Shown: piece by piece, positions 12,300 to 25,400 of the stretch
How positions within the stretch are numbered: the first letter of the stretch is position 1
Layout of the letters: every line of letters starts with the position of its first letter
Assembly: GCA_029783825.1 (NCBI GenBank)
Contig: JAREIK010011507.1
Location: 1 to 64,000 of the forward strand
DNA from: Sapria himalayana
Lineage: Eukaryota > Streptophyta > Magnoliopsida > Malpighiales > Rafflesiaceae
Length of the DNA: 64,000 nt
Direction of reading: 5' to 3'
Notes under the pieces: model-generated
Told to the model about the DNA's origin: nothing
What the model saw: the letters and a program-made list of their open reading frames with translations, nothing else
Database searches by the model: none
Position numbers and translations under genes: made by a program

Positions 12300-12438
12300 G
12301 GGTATACATTTCTATCTATCTATTTGTCAACATGTCTTAAGTATATCTATCAATCTATCTGTCTTTTGTCTATCTATCTGTATATCTATCTAATTATTTA
12401 TCTATCTGTCTGTCTATCTCACTATTTGTCTATATCGT

Positions 12439-12473
<35 letters not shown>

Positions 12474-14851
12474 TTATCTGTATATCTATCTATTTATTTA
12501 TCTATCTATTTGTCTATTTGTCTATATGTTTATCTATCTATCTACTGTCTATCTATCTAAGTCTATATGTGTATCTGTCTATTTGTCAATCTATTAATTT
12601 GTCTCTCTTTCTATCTGTTTATATGTCTATCTATGTATCTGTCTATATGACTATCTATATATCTATCTATCTATATGAATATCTATCTATCTGTATATAT
12701 ATATATTTATCTATTTGTGTGTCTATATATCTACGTATCTATCTATCTATCTATCTGTATATCAATCTATATGTCTATCAATCTATCTATCTGTCTATGT
12801 GTCTATCTATCTTTCTTTTAGTTTTTTTATCTATCTTTTTATCTATCTATAGATTAAACTAACTATCTGTCTGTCTATCTATCCATCTAACTATCTGTCT
12901 ATCTAAATATCTTTTTATCAGTCTATTTGTTGATGTATATATCTATCTATCTATATATCTATTTATCTAGTTATCTATCTATTTGTATATAATTCAATAT
13001 GTCTATATGTCTATCTGTCTATCTATTTATTTGCCTATCTATCTATCTCTCTCTATCTATTTATTTGCCTATCTATCTATCTCACTATCTATCTATGTGT
13101 CAATCTGTCTATCTACCTATCTATTTATCTCGTATATATCTATATATCTATAAAATTATATGTATATTTATATATCTATTTATCTATATATCTGTCTATC
13201 TGTCTATCTATCTATTTATCTATTTGTCTAACTATCTATATTTCAATAAATTTATGTCATTTTACATATATATCTTTCTATTTATCTATCTGTATATTTG
13301 TCTATTTATCTTTCTATCTATCTGCCTATCTGTTTATCTATATATTTGTCTATCTATCTATCTATTTATCTATCAATCTATCTATATGTCTATTTTTGTA
13401 TCTGTCTATCTGTATACATATCTATCTATCTATCAATCTATCTGACTATCTATGTATTTAAATATCTTTCTATCTATCTGGCTATTTATTTATTTGTCCA
13501 CATATATATAAATATATATGTGTGTGTGTGTGTGTCTATTTTTCTATCTTTTTATCTATTTGTCTATCTACCTATCACTAAATCTATTTATCAGGTCTAT
13601 CTGTCTATCTATCTTTCTATCGATTTTTCAATCAGTCAATTTATCTATTTCTCTATTTATATATCTGTTTATTTATCAATCTATAAATCGATCTTTCTCT
13701 CCATCTTGCTATCTATCTATCTATCTCAATATATATTTGTCTATCTATCTATATGTCTATCTGTTTATAAGTCTATCTAGCTTTATGTTTATCTTGCTTT
13801 ATGTCTATCTATCTATATGTCTATCTATGTATCTTTCAATTTGTCTATCTATCTATCATTCTATCTATCTATTTGTCTAACTGTCTATATGTCAATTTTC
13901 GTATTTTTCTATCTCTCTATATGTCTTCAGTCTATATGTCAATCTATATGTCTAGATTCTGATAAACTGGATATTTGACTATCTGTCTATCTATCATTCT
14001 ATCTATCTATATATCCAGCTATTTATCTATCTAGCTGTCTATCTATTTATCTATCTATCTATCAATATATCTATCTATATGTCTATCTATTTATCTATCT
14101 ATTGGTTTACTTATTTATCAGTCAATATATTTATCAGTCTAGCTATCTATATGTTTATTTGTCTATCTATATATCTATTTATCTATATATATGTAAATCT
14201 ATCTATTTGTTTATCAGGCCTATTTCTCTCTTTGTTTATCTTACTATTTGTCATTTGTCTATCTATCAATCAATCAATCTATCTATCTATATGACTATAT
14301 GTTGATCTATCTATCTGTCTATCTATTTTTCTGTCTATCTATCTATATATCAATCTGTCTATCAGTCTAAATGTCTATCTATCTATATGTCCAATCTCTC
14401 TATCTGTCTATCTATCTTTTTGTCTTATGTCTATTTATCTATCTATCTATCTATCTATTTATTTATCTATCCATATGTTTATCTATCTATCTACCTATCT
14501 ATCTATTTGTCTATTTGTTTATCTGTCTATCTTTCTATTTATCTATCTATCTATATGTCTGTCTATATGTCTATATATCTATATATCTATCTATATGTTT
14601 ATCTGTCTATCTATATATATGTTTGTCTAACTATATGTATATCTATCTAAATGTATATCTATTTATATGTCTATCTACCTATCTGCTTAACTGTCTATCT
14701 ATCTATTTGGTAAATATCTATGTGTCTATTCATCTTCATGTCTATCTATCTATCTATCTATGTATATATCTATATGTCTATCTATCTAACTATGTATGAA
14801 TTTATCTATCTATCTCTTTTTGTGTCTATCTTTATATCTATATATTTGTCA

Positions 14852-14885
<34 letters not shown>

Positions 14886-17668
14886 ATCTTTCTATCAATC
14901 TATCTATCTTGCTATGACCTATCTAGCTATATGGCTATCTGTCTAATGGTCTATATGTCTATCTGTCTTTTTGTCTTTCTGTCTATTTTTCTATTTGGCT
15001 ATCTATCTATATGTTAATCAATATATCTATTTTTCTGTCTGACTATCTATCTATCGTTATGTCTATCTATCTAATTGTATATCTAAAAATCTGTCTATCT
15101 GTATATCTGTCTATCTCTATATATGTTTATCTGCCTATCAAAATATTTGTCTATCTACTTATCTGTCTATATGTCTATATATCTATATGTATATATGTTA
15201 TATTTCAATCAATCTATCTATCTCTCTATCTATCTATATGTCTAAATTTCGATCGATCTTTCTATCTATCTGTGTATATGACTATCTATCTATCTATCTT
15301 TCTTTCTTTATTTCTTTCTGTCCATCTATCTATTTGTCTATCTAACTATCTTTCTATCTATCTTTTTGTATATTTATCTATCTATATATATGTTTATCTG
15401 TCTATTTTTATATATGTATATCTATATTTTTGTCTATCTGTATATCTATTTATCTATCTATTTGTGATTATATCTATAGGTGTATCTATCTATCTATATG
15501 TCTCATTGTCAATGTCTTTTTGTCTATCTATCTATATGGCTATCTGTCTATCTATTTATCTATCTATCTACCTATCTATCTATCTGTCTATCTATCTATT
15601 TGTTTATATGTTTATTTGTTTATCTTTCTGCCTATCTCTCTATGTATTTGTATATCTATCTATTTGTTTATCTTTCTATCTATCCATCTATCTATCTCTC
15701 TATCTCTCTATCTGTATATGTGTCTACCTGACTTTCTGATTATCTAAATATTTGTCTATCTGTTTATCTATCTATATATCTCTCAATTTGTCTATCTGAC
15801 TATTTGACTATATGTCTATCTATCTCTATCTATCTCTCTGTCTCTCTATATGTCTAAATGTCTATTTGTCAACCTAACTATTTGACTATCTAATTATTTT
15901 AAAATCTCTATCTATCTGTCTGTTTGTCTATCTATCTATCTTTTGTCCATCTATCTATCTGTCTATCTTTCTATCTATCTATTAATGTAACGATTTTTCT
16001 ATCTATCGATATATCTATCTGTCTATATGTATATCTGTCTTTCTATCTTTTTGTCTATCTATCTAACTATCAATCTATCTACTAGTGTATTTATCTATCT
16101 ATCTACTAGTGTATTTCTCTATCTATCTTTCTATCTGCCTATCTACATATATTCATATCTACCTATCTATCTATCTATTTATCTATCATTCTATCTATCT
16201 ATCTTTCTATATATCAATCAATCTATATATCTATCTATCTATCTATCTATTTGTCTGTCAATCTTTTTTTCTAACTATATATCTGTCTATCTATCTATAT
16301 GTCAATCTGTCTATCTATCTTTCTAAATGTCTATCTATCTATTTGTATTTCAATAAATCTATGTATATGTCTATCTTTCTATTTGTGTCTATGTCTATAT
16401 GATGATCTATATATATGTATATCTATCTATCTATCTTTCTATTTATCTATCTGTCTATCTCATTATCTATCATATTTCTATATGTCAATCTATCTATCTA
16501 ATTATGTGACTGTCATTTATTAATCCAACTATCTATCTTTCTATATCTCAATCAATATATCTATTTATCTGTCTATTTATCTATTTGTCTATATTTCTAT
16601 CTCTCTATCTATATGTCTATTTATATGTCTATCTATTTATGTATATATATGACTAACTATCTATCTATTAATCTATCTATATATCTATCTAAGTACTTTT
16701 CTATATGTCTATCTGTCATTCTCGCTATCTGTCTAACTGTCTATCAATCAAATTGTCTCTCTGTCTATTTGTATATCTATCTATTTGTCTATCTGTCTAT
16801 CTGTCAAACTGCCTAACTTCCTATCTACCTATTTTCCTATATTCCAAAATGACTATCTACCTTTATGTCAATCTATTATTTGTGTATTTCTCTATCTTTC
16901 TATCTGTCTAACTTTCTTTCTATCTATCTTTCTATCTATTTATTTCTCGAACTCTCTATTGGCATTTCTATCATTCTGTCAATCTCAAAATTTTTTGATT
17001 AGTCTATATGTCTATCTATCTATCTATCTCTTTATCTATTTACCTATCTGTCTATTTATCTATCAATCTATCTATATGCATATCTATATATCTGTCTATC
17101 TATCTATCTGTCAATATGTATATTTGTTTAATTGTCTATAAGTCTATCTATTTATCAATATATATGTCTATTTGTCTATCTATCTATCTATCTATCTATC
17201 TCTTATCTGTATATATGTCTATTTGTCTATCTTTCTATTTTTCTATCTATCTATCTGTCTGTCAGTCTATCTTTCTATCTATTTTTCTATCTATATGTCT
17301 ACCTATCTGTCTATCTATCTATCTATCTACCAATCTGCCTATCTACCAATTTATCTATCTATAAATTTATCTATAGTCTATATATCAATCTATGTACATG
17401 TCTATATGTGAATTGTCTAATTCACAATTTATTTGTCTTTCTATCTATATGTTAATTATCTATCTTTCTATCTATCAATATTGTCTAACTATATATATAT
17501 ATATATATCTCTATCTATCTATCTATCTCTCTATCTATCTATCTACCTGTCCATCTATCTATCTATTTTATCTATCTATCTATTTGTTTATATGTCTATT
17601 TATCTATCTATCAATCTATCTAACTAACTAACCAACTATCTATCTATCTATCTGTCTAGCTATCTATG

Positions 17669-17721
<53 letters not shown>

Positions 17722-19645
17722 ATCTATCTTTCTTTCTTTCTTTCTGTATGGCTATCTATCTTTCTATCTATCTGTCTGTCTTATCTACCAGTCTATAAAT
17801 CTGTCTATCTATCTATATAAATATATATCTATCTATCTATCTTTATATCTCAATATTTGTCTATTTGTATAAATGTCTATATGTCTTCTCTCTATCTATC
17901 TATTTGTCTATTTGTCTATCTATCTTTCTATCTATCTATCTTTCTCTATATCTATCTGTATATTTGTATATCTGTCTATATATCTAACTTCCTATTTGTC
18001 TATCTATCAATCTATTTGTTTATCTATCTATATATCTAACTTCCTAGTTGTCTATCTATCTATCTATTTGTTATCTGTCTATTTGTCTATTTTTCTAACA
18101 ATCAATCTAACTTTCTATCTGTCTATCTATCTATCTGTCTGTCTATCAATTTGTCTATCTATCTATTTGACTATCTATCTATCTGACTATATGTCTATCT
18201 ATATGTATATTTTGTCTATCTTTATATTTGTTGATCTATTTATTTATCTATATTTCTGCCTATCTATCTATCTCTAGTCTATCTATTTATCTTAATGTTC
18301 TTTTATCTATCTATCTTTCTATCCAGTAATCTATTATTTTGTCCATCTATCTATCTATCTATCTAACTATCTTTATGTCTGTCTGTCTACCTCTATATCT
18401 ATATATCTATATATCTATATATCTATCGATCTGTGTATTTATCTGTCTATCTATATATCTATTTATCTACCTATCTACCTATTAATCTTTCTACCTATCT
18501 ACTTATCTATATATCTATCTTTTTATCTATCTCTCTACCTGTCTATCTGTCTATTTGTCTATGTGTTTATATGTATATCAATCTATATATATATATATAT
18601 ATGTCTATCTATCTATCTATCAATCTATCAGCCTATATGTCTATCTATCTATCTATAAATCTATATTTATATCTATCTATCTGTCTATCTATATATATGT
18701 CTATATGTCTATTTGTATAATTATTTATCTATTTATCTATCTATCTATTTGTCTATTTAGTTTTATATCTTTCTATATGTATAACTATCTATCTATATAT
18801 CTATCTATCTATCCAACCATCTATTTGTATGTCTATCTGTCTATGTGTCAATTTTTCTATTTATCGATCTATCTATATGTCTTTCTGTCTATCTATATAT
18901 ATGTCTATCTTTCTTTCTTTCTTTCTATCTATCTCTCTATTTATCTATCTATCTGTCTGTCTATCTTTCTGTCTATCTATCTCTTTGTATATTTGTCTAT
19001 CTTCTATCAATCTAATTTTTTATTTGTCTATCTATCTATCTGTCTATCTGTCTATCAATCCTTTTGTTTATTTATCTATCTGTTTAATTGTCTATCTGTT
19101 TATCTTTCTATCTATATATCTATCTAACTATTTAACTATCTATCTATCTATATATCGATCTGTCTATCTGTTTATCTGTCTATTAATCTATCTATCTATC
19201 TATCTAGCTATCTGTCTATCTATCTATCTACCTGTTTATCTATCTATCTATCTATCTGTCTGTCTCTCTATCTATCTATCTGTATATCTATCTTTCTATT
19301 TATTTGTCTATCTATCTATCTGTGTATCTGTCTATTTCTCTATCTCTCATTCTATCTACCTTTCTATTTATCTATCTGTTTATATGCCTATTTAAAATAA
19401 GTCTATAAGTCTATATGTCTATATCTATCTATTTATCTATGTATCTATCTATCTATCTATATAGTTATCTATCTATCTGTCCAACTATCTATCTGACTAT
19501 CTATCAATCTGTCTATATATCTGTCTATCTGTCTATCTGGCTATCTGTTTATTTTTCTATATATCTATCTATCTTCTATCTATCTTTCTATCTATCCTTC
19601 TATCTATTTATCTGTCTTTCTATCTATTCGTCTATCTGTCTATAT
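12300..19645. repeat. Degenerate (TCTA)n array, about 7.3 kb
   Basis: This is the longest uninterrupted part of the tetranucleotide array, mostly TCTA with TCTG, TTTG, TTTA, TGTC and TCAA variants. Pure dinucleotide islands are embedded: (TA)n(TG)n near 12440-12472, (TG)n near 13519-13534, and (TA)n near 14855-14882, 17489-17508 and 17675-17718. All plus-strand open frames here are repeats of Tyr, Leu, Ser and Ile with no start logic. The right edge is the exact CACTA terminus of element B. Confidence 0.97.
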
Positions 19646-19960
19646 CACTACAAGAAAAATCCAAAATAGCTAGGAAAAATTCCCTAGCTAAATGGAGATT
19701 TTTTGTCGCTACATAGGATATAATTACGGATTAATGATAGAATCTTTCCCAATCTAAGTGGTCATCACTAAAAATTAACGAGGGAAAGTGTCCCTAGCTT
19801 AAAAATTTTAGCAACCGATATTTTCCTAGCTAAAATAATAATTTCCATAGCTAATTTTGATCTTTATTTAGAGATTCAAAAATTCCCTAGCTAAATTAGC
19901 AAGGGAAAAATCCATTGCTATTTTCATTCTAGAATTATTTTCACATTTTTAATTATTTAC
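19646..19960. repeat. Element B 3' terminal repeat and subterminal repeats
   Basis: CACTACAAGAAAAATCC is followed by several CCCTAGCTAA / TTAGCAAGGGA words in both orientations up to about 19930. They match element A at 843 and element C at 30609. Confidence 0.88.
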
Positions 19961-20200
19961 ATAAAATTTAATTACATGTTTTTAAAATTTTATATTAGAT
20001 TTAATAAAAACATAAACTATAAACAATTATTTATAATTAACAAAAAATAAAATCAATTAATAAATTATTCTGATATAATATGTTACGTAGATAAAACAGA
20101 TTCATAACAAAACTTGATTGCATATTATTCTTCATCAATGTATATAATGACAATGCACAAAATATAATTTTTCCTTGAAATTGACGTTGCTTTCTCTCCT
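19960..20200. repeat. Single copy of the unit start that is triplicated in A
   Basis: AT-rich sequence leads to TCATCAATGTATATAATGAC and TTGCTTTCTCTCC. The same order of words opens each of the three tandem units in element A. There is only one copy and no triplet block. Confidence 0.6.
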
Positions 20201-20204
20201 TTAG

Positions 20205-20370
20205 CTTCTAAAAATCTGCATACTGCTCTAGCACCCGAGCATGTCCCTCCATAGCCATACGCATTTCTTCCTTTAGTTTTATTCTATATTTTCTCTCACC
20301 TCAAACTCCTTCCTTTTATCTGTTAATGCCCTTTTTATATATAATTGCTCTTCCAACATTATTTTATTTA
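20205..20370 (-). pseudogene. Trace of TNPA 3' end in element B
   Basis: Read on the minus strand, this gives KRALTDKRKEFEVRENIE and then, after a stop and frameshift, EEMRMAMEGHARVLEQ. That is a charged Met/Glu-rich segment in the same place, next to the 3' subterminal region, as the TNPA coiled-coil end in A and C. The assignment rests on position and composition, so it is tentative. Confidence 0.35.
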
Positions 20371-22865
20371 ACCTTGTGATCAGTTGCATGTATGTATATT
20401 TGTGAATGTATTTATGTGCATGTGTATGTGTGTGTGTGTATAAACACAGACAAATAAAGTATGAGATATATTATGAGGTTCTACATTGGTATGATAATAA
20501 GTACTCTTGTCCAGGAATCAAAAATCTGGCCAGCAGAATCTAACAAAAACATGAGGAAATAACCTGGACAAAAGTGAGTGTTTAGCTTTAACAATCAGAG
20601 CATATCGCCCAAAGCAAGGGACAAGAGCTAATGCCAAACAAAAAAACCTACGCAAATACAAATCTCTATTATCACCACGAACAGCAAAAAAAATAAAAAA
20701 CATATACAAAACTGTATTTTCACATTTTTAGTACCATAGAGGAGTCTATGAGTTATTGAGCTCGAGGAATGGGTAGGGCCACCTATGGAAGTGTCAACAT
20801 GTATTATTATTCCTTCAAAAGTGATGAACATCATTAATATGAAATATGACGAAGACTTTACTTACCAGGGGAATGCCACATGCATGGATCACCCATTTGA
20901 AAACAACATAAAGGTAGCTCCATAACACAAAATATGACAACCTAAACTAAGGGAACACCTTCAGGCATGAAAAAATTTAGGAAAATTGTTCATCCAAGTA
21001 GTTTCTAGCAATGCAAATAAATACTTACTAGTGTATTAAGAGAACTCTCTAGGAGTAGAAAAAGCTACATTTATTACATGCATGGAACCCATCAACTACA
21101 AGCAACGAATCCTCAAAAGGAAAGAATGAAGAGTTCAAATCACAATTTGAGGCGTTGATACAGCACAAAGAATAGAACATATTAGATTCTCACCACATTG
21201 AGGCTGAGATGGGCATTTGATGAAAATGGCACTATGATACACCAAAATACAACATCCATTAAGATGACTGCTCCCCCACATGTCCGTTAGACACACACAC
21301 ACAAGTAATTCTTCAATAGGCAATGCTAAGACAAGCAATTATTCATCACCACCAATGTGATGTGGAGGCTTTGATTGCTTGTGATTCACCCTATTTCTCT
21401 CTCGTATAGTGTCAAGTAGATGAACTTGCCTGATATATGGCTGCATCATACATCTTATAAATCCTATATTTTTGTCTATTGTTTCTTGAGAATTAACATT
21501 TTGCAACTGAGTAGATACATGCTTGGTGTTTAAATTAACTAAATCATGTTTAGCAGTACTAGCTTCTACGTCTTTATCTATCAGATTGACACCATGCCCA
21601 TCTGGATCATGAAGATGGATAAAAAAAAAGCCCGGGAACCTTTGGCAGATATGACAATACCCAGCTACAGATGGAAACAAGAATGGATATTGAAATTATA
21701 AGCATGATAAACTTCAAAATTGTATACAAGTAGAATCAGATTTTGCTGTTCAATTTGTGGGATTATATCTCTCTGAATGTCTGAAGCAGATATGTAGTAA
21801 TTCATTCTTTACTACATATTTTCACCATTGAAAAGATAGGAGAGTGATGTAAAGCAACGAGTGCTTCACATACCGCACATCATAATTATTGTGAATGTCC
21901 ACTTGCATACATATGTGAAACATCAAATTATCATTCCATACCATCCATACCAGACTATCCTTCAAATTGTCTATTCTTCTTTTTTCTTTTAATATTTAGA
22001 AAGGTTTTTGTCATTACTAATCTAATTCTTGAATAATACTTGTCCACATCAAATCTAAAGTTGCTCTCATTCATCGAAATCTTCTTTGACTTTTGTTTTG
22101 ATTTGGGCAAATAGTAGTTTGCCAATACTGAATGATTTTGTCTAATAGAATGCCCCTCAATACATTACAAAGGCACTAATTCTCATTAAACAGTGAAGCA
22201 TACAAACTAAAATTGCATTATCCTTCGATAGTTAATATAGTATTTAATATTTTCGAAATTAAACTCACATAACATAATAATCACTGAAATGTATGGTGAT
22301 ATCCCATCTGTGAAGTGTTCATAGATGGTAAACGAATTGTATCTTAAGTGTGCAATAAATCAATTCAGACAAATAGAAAAGAGACTAACTCTGTGTATTA
22401 TAGAAATATTGATGCATCCCATTTGATGATATCCCTACATAGGAACGCAGTCATGACCAGTAGAGAAATATTGTATCTTACATAGCCAATCAATATTGAT
22501 GCAATTAGCTGAGACAAAGTAACATTGTCATTATCATGCCCCAACCTAAGCGATGCAGATTGGAATGGGGCATGGATATGCTCTCGTATGTGGTGTCATC
22601 ATGCCATCAGGCAGTGAGAATCTTGCAATCCACCAATTGAAATAGCTAATCCAGACATCACTACCTTACTATAACAAGGAAATTCAAGCAGCTACACGAA
22701 ACAAGAATAACACATGGCAAGCACCTACAATTAAAGCATGCCCATTATCAAAAAAAAAGAAGAAAGAAAAAACAAGCATGAGATGATGAAGATGGTGATG
22801 CACACACTCCACAGTATATCTACATTGCATGGAACAGTCAGCTCTAGTTTATCCATTAAATGTAT
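20371..22865. other. Unassigned interior of element B
   Basis: Moderately AT-rich DNA contains several minus-strand open stretches, the longest at 21339-21680 (113 codons; it includes CHICQRFPGFF and HVSTQLQNVNSQETIDKN). A further open stretch lies at 21135-21338 with CGENLICSILCAV, and another near 20628-20834 with GGPTHSSSSITHRLLYG. I do not recognise these. Their composition is more gene-like than the AT-rich flanks and they lie beside the captured cofactor D fragment, so they may be further captured exons and introns. Confidence 0.3.
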
Positions 22866-23553
22866 TCACTTGACTAAGGTCTTCTTACTGTGTAGAATCC
22901 TTTGTAGAGTTCTTGCGGCAGCCACGCATAATACGTTAATCTTTTCCACAGCTTGCTTAGCAATGCCCATCACCACATTGGTAGCCATGTCTTCATCAAA
23001 GAATGTCACTGCCTCAGTGTCTTCCTCATTTTCAGTTGCTAGATGTGATTTTGAAGGAGAAGATGATACATCACAGAAAATGTAAGCACACACCTCGATA
23101 CCTTCAATAGATGCCTCACAAACCCTATAACCAACATCTCCTCTATTATCGACAAAATAGTCATCCATAGCTTCAAATTAAATAGCCATTACCTTTTCCT
23201 TTATCAGATAATATATGGGTAAGCGAGAACTAGGATCCAATCTTTCATGGGAAAGTGTTTTAGATAGATGAGCCTCTGATAGCATTCACCCTTGCTTCAA
23301 CATCTCTGGCCTCGACATCACCATGCACCTTAATCTCATAGAGCTTGAAGACAACCTCTCTCCATCTATGAGCCAATAACCCATAAGGAAGAACTCCTAG
23401 GGCTAAAGCAAACCTTCTTCTGACAGCAGCGTTTTGATTAGAAAGCTGATGTCGGTACATTGAGGCCACACTAGTTGCATCACCATTATCTACAGGAACC
23501 AGGTATGCTCGAAAAAAGGGTTTTGGGGCACCAATAGTTGCGTTCTATGAAGT
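22866..23553 (-). pseudogene. Captured fragment of tubulin-folding cofactor D
   Basis: Cofactor D is a HEAT-repeat protein that helps assemble the alpha/beta-tubulin dimer. Minus-strand translation gives three consecutive blocks of its C-terminal half in the right order: SMYRHQLSNQNAAVRRRFALALGVLPY-type sequence (23469 down to about 23370); MDDYFVDNRGDVGYRV (about 23168-23121); and MATNVVMGIAKQAVEKI then AAARTLQRILHSKK (about 22990-22870). RRRFALALGVLP, DDY-DNRGDVG and QAVEKI are hallmarks of this family. A stop precedes FEAMDDY near 23178, the segment after ARVNAIRG is scrambled, and GDVGSWVREA-type sequence has become GDVGYRVCEA. The frame stays open upstream to about 23553 (GAPKPFFRAYLVPVDNG), which I cannot assign. 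It covers perhaps a sixth of the protein, starts and ends abruptly, and lies inside CACTA element B in the transposase direction: a transduplicated host gene piece. Confidence 0.85.
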
Positions 23554-25400
23554 TTAAAGGGGAAGAAGATAAATGGAGCTATAAGGTTTTCAAGATAAAT
23601 TTTCCCATTATATTATAAGTTAAATTTACTAAATTATCAATCAATGAAAATGATTAAACTATTTGTATGTTCCTATTTGTCGATCCTAAAAAACTATTGT
23701 AAATAATATGTGATAATATTTTTGGCTCCTTGAAGAGTAATAACGATAGAAAAACTAAAAAATAGTCAAACACATTGTAGTATAGAGATTGATAAACTTC
23801 AATGGAGCAAATATCATTTCATTCGAAATAAAATTCAGCATATTTTGATCACTACAACCTACATATCTATCAGTGAGCTAAGAAAGTACATCTTCAAGCA
23901 GGCTATTAGAGGACAATAATTTTTTTTTCCACTCTTCCAAGCTAGGAATATGTGATATGCATGCATTAACTTGAGAAAGGTAGGATTATATATATCCAAA
24001 ATACTATATTTCATTTTTATTAAAATTATTTTTTTTAAAAGATTCTTCAATCTCTCTCTCTCTCTCTCTACTCTATGCATATCCAAAATACTACTTATTT
24101 ACACTTGATTAAATAAGTCATGAAAGAAATATAAAAATAAAAATATTTTTATGGAGTATTTATCAATTTAGAAAATATTAATATAATTTTTTTGATAGTT
24201 GGTTTGGTGTCTACATAAAAGAAGAAAAATATTTTCATATAATATTGATGTCAATAAAGAGATATATATTAAAGTAATATAACAAATGTGTTTTATATGT
24301 GGGATGTACAGTAAATTTGTTATATCTATAAAATACATTAAGATTCAATTTTAAGTAGATATTTTCTTGTCATGGTAATAAATGAGCTGACAGGACAATT
24401 ATGAAAATAGATACATTGATATATGCAATATATAGATAATATTTTCTATATAATTAAAACTAGTAAAAATTTAAATTGAAAATTAGATAGATAGCAAATG
24501 TTTGAAAGTAAAAAATTTAAAAATAAAATATTAAAAATAAAATATTTAATTTGTAACTTTGATTTTAAATTGAAAAAATCAATTTCTCATAATATAATTA
24601 TTTTCGAAATTTATGATTTATAATTGAAAAGAATGACAATTAAAAAAAATATTAACTAAAAAATTAAAATAATTGACCAAAATAAAGTATGATAGAAAAT
24701 ATATGTTAGATTAAAAAAATAAATAATATTAAAAAAAACAATTAATTACTCAATTTATGATTCATAATGTTTACTTTTTATACGAAAAATTATAATAAGA
24801 AGGTTGTGATAGATAAGTGTTTGATAAGTGTATGTGTACCTTATTAATCTTTTCTAAGAGATGCAGATTGTAATAGGAAAACAAATATTCTTTGATAACT
24901 TATTAATCAAAACACTACATTCCTAATCTGAATAGAAAGAGTTAATCAATAAGATAAATTTCTTACTTACCAAATGAAGTTTTTCAAATGACTACAAATT
25001 ATTTTACCTCCGTTGCATTTGAACACATCATGAGAAGTAGCTTACAATACTATGAAATTTTCATTTAAAACTTCTAATTGCATCATAAAAGACTATTGGA
25101 CTACATACCTATCTTGTATGGAGCTGATAAGATTTCTTTCAAGGCCTGAACACATTATATGGGTTGGTATCATTAACAGGTGGAAGAGGCTTTGGAATCA
25201 ACAACTCCCCTTACCACCAACCACTTAGCAAAAACATCAGTAAGATGAAAATAATTCTAAACACAAATAAATAGCAAGCAGACAATAGAATCTGTAAAAA
25301 CAACTCCTAGGATTAATTAACCACTTAAACTATTATTGATGAGTAATGTCAAACATAGAGGCATCAAAATGGCCTTGTTATAGTGGAACGGCCCAATATA
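23554..25400. other. AT-rich spacer of element B
   Basis: There is no gene here. A short (TC)n run at about 24050-24069 is the only distinct feature; minus-strand frames across it are Arg/Glu repeats. The rest is AT-rich DNA with scattered stops in all frames. Confidence 0.6.
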
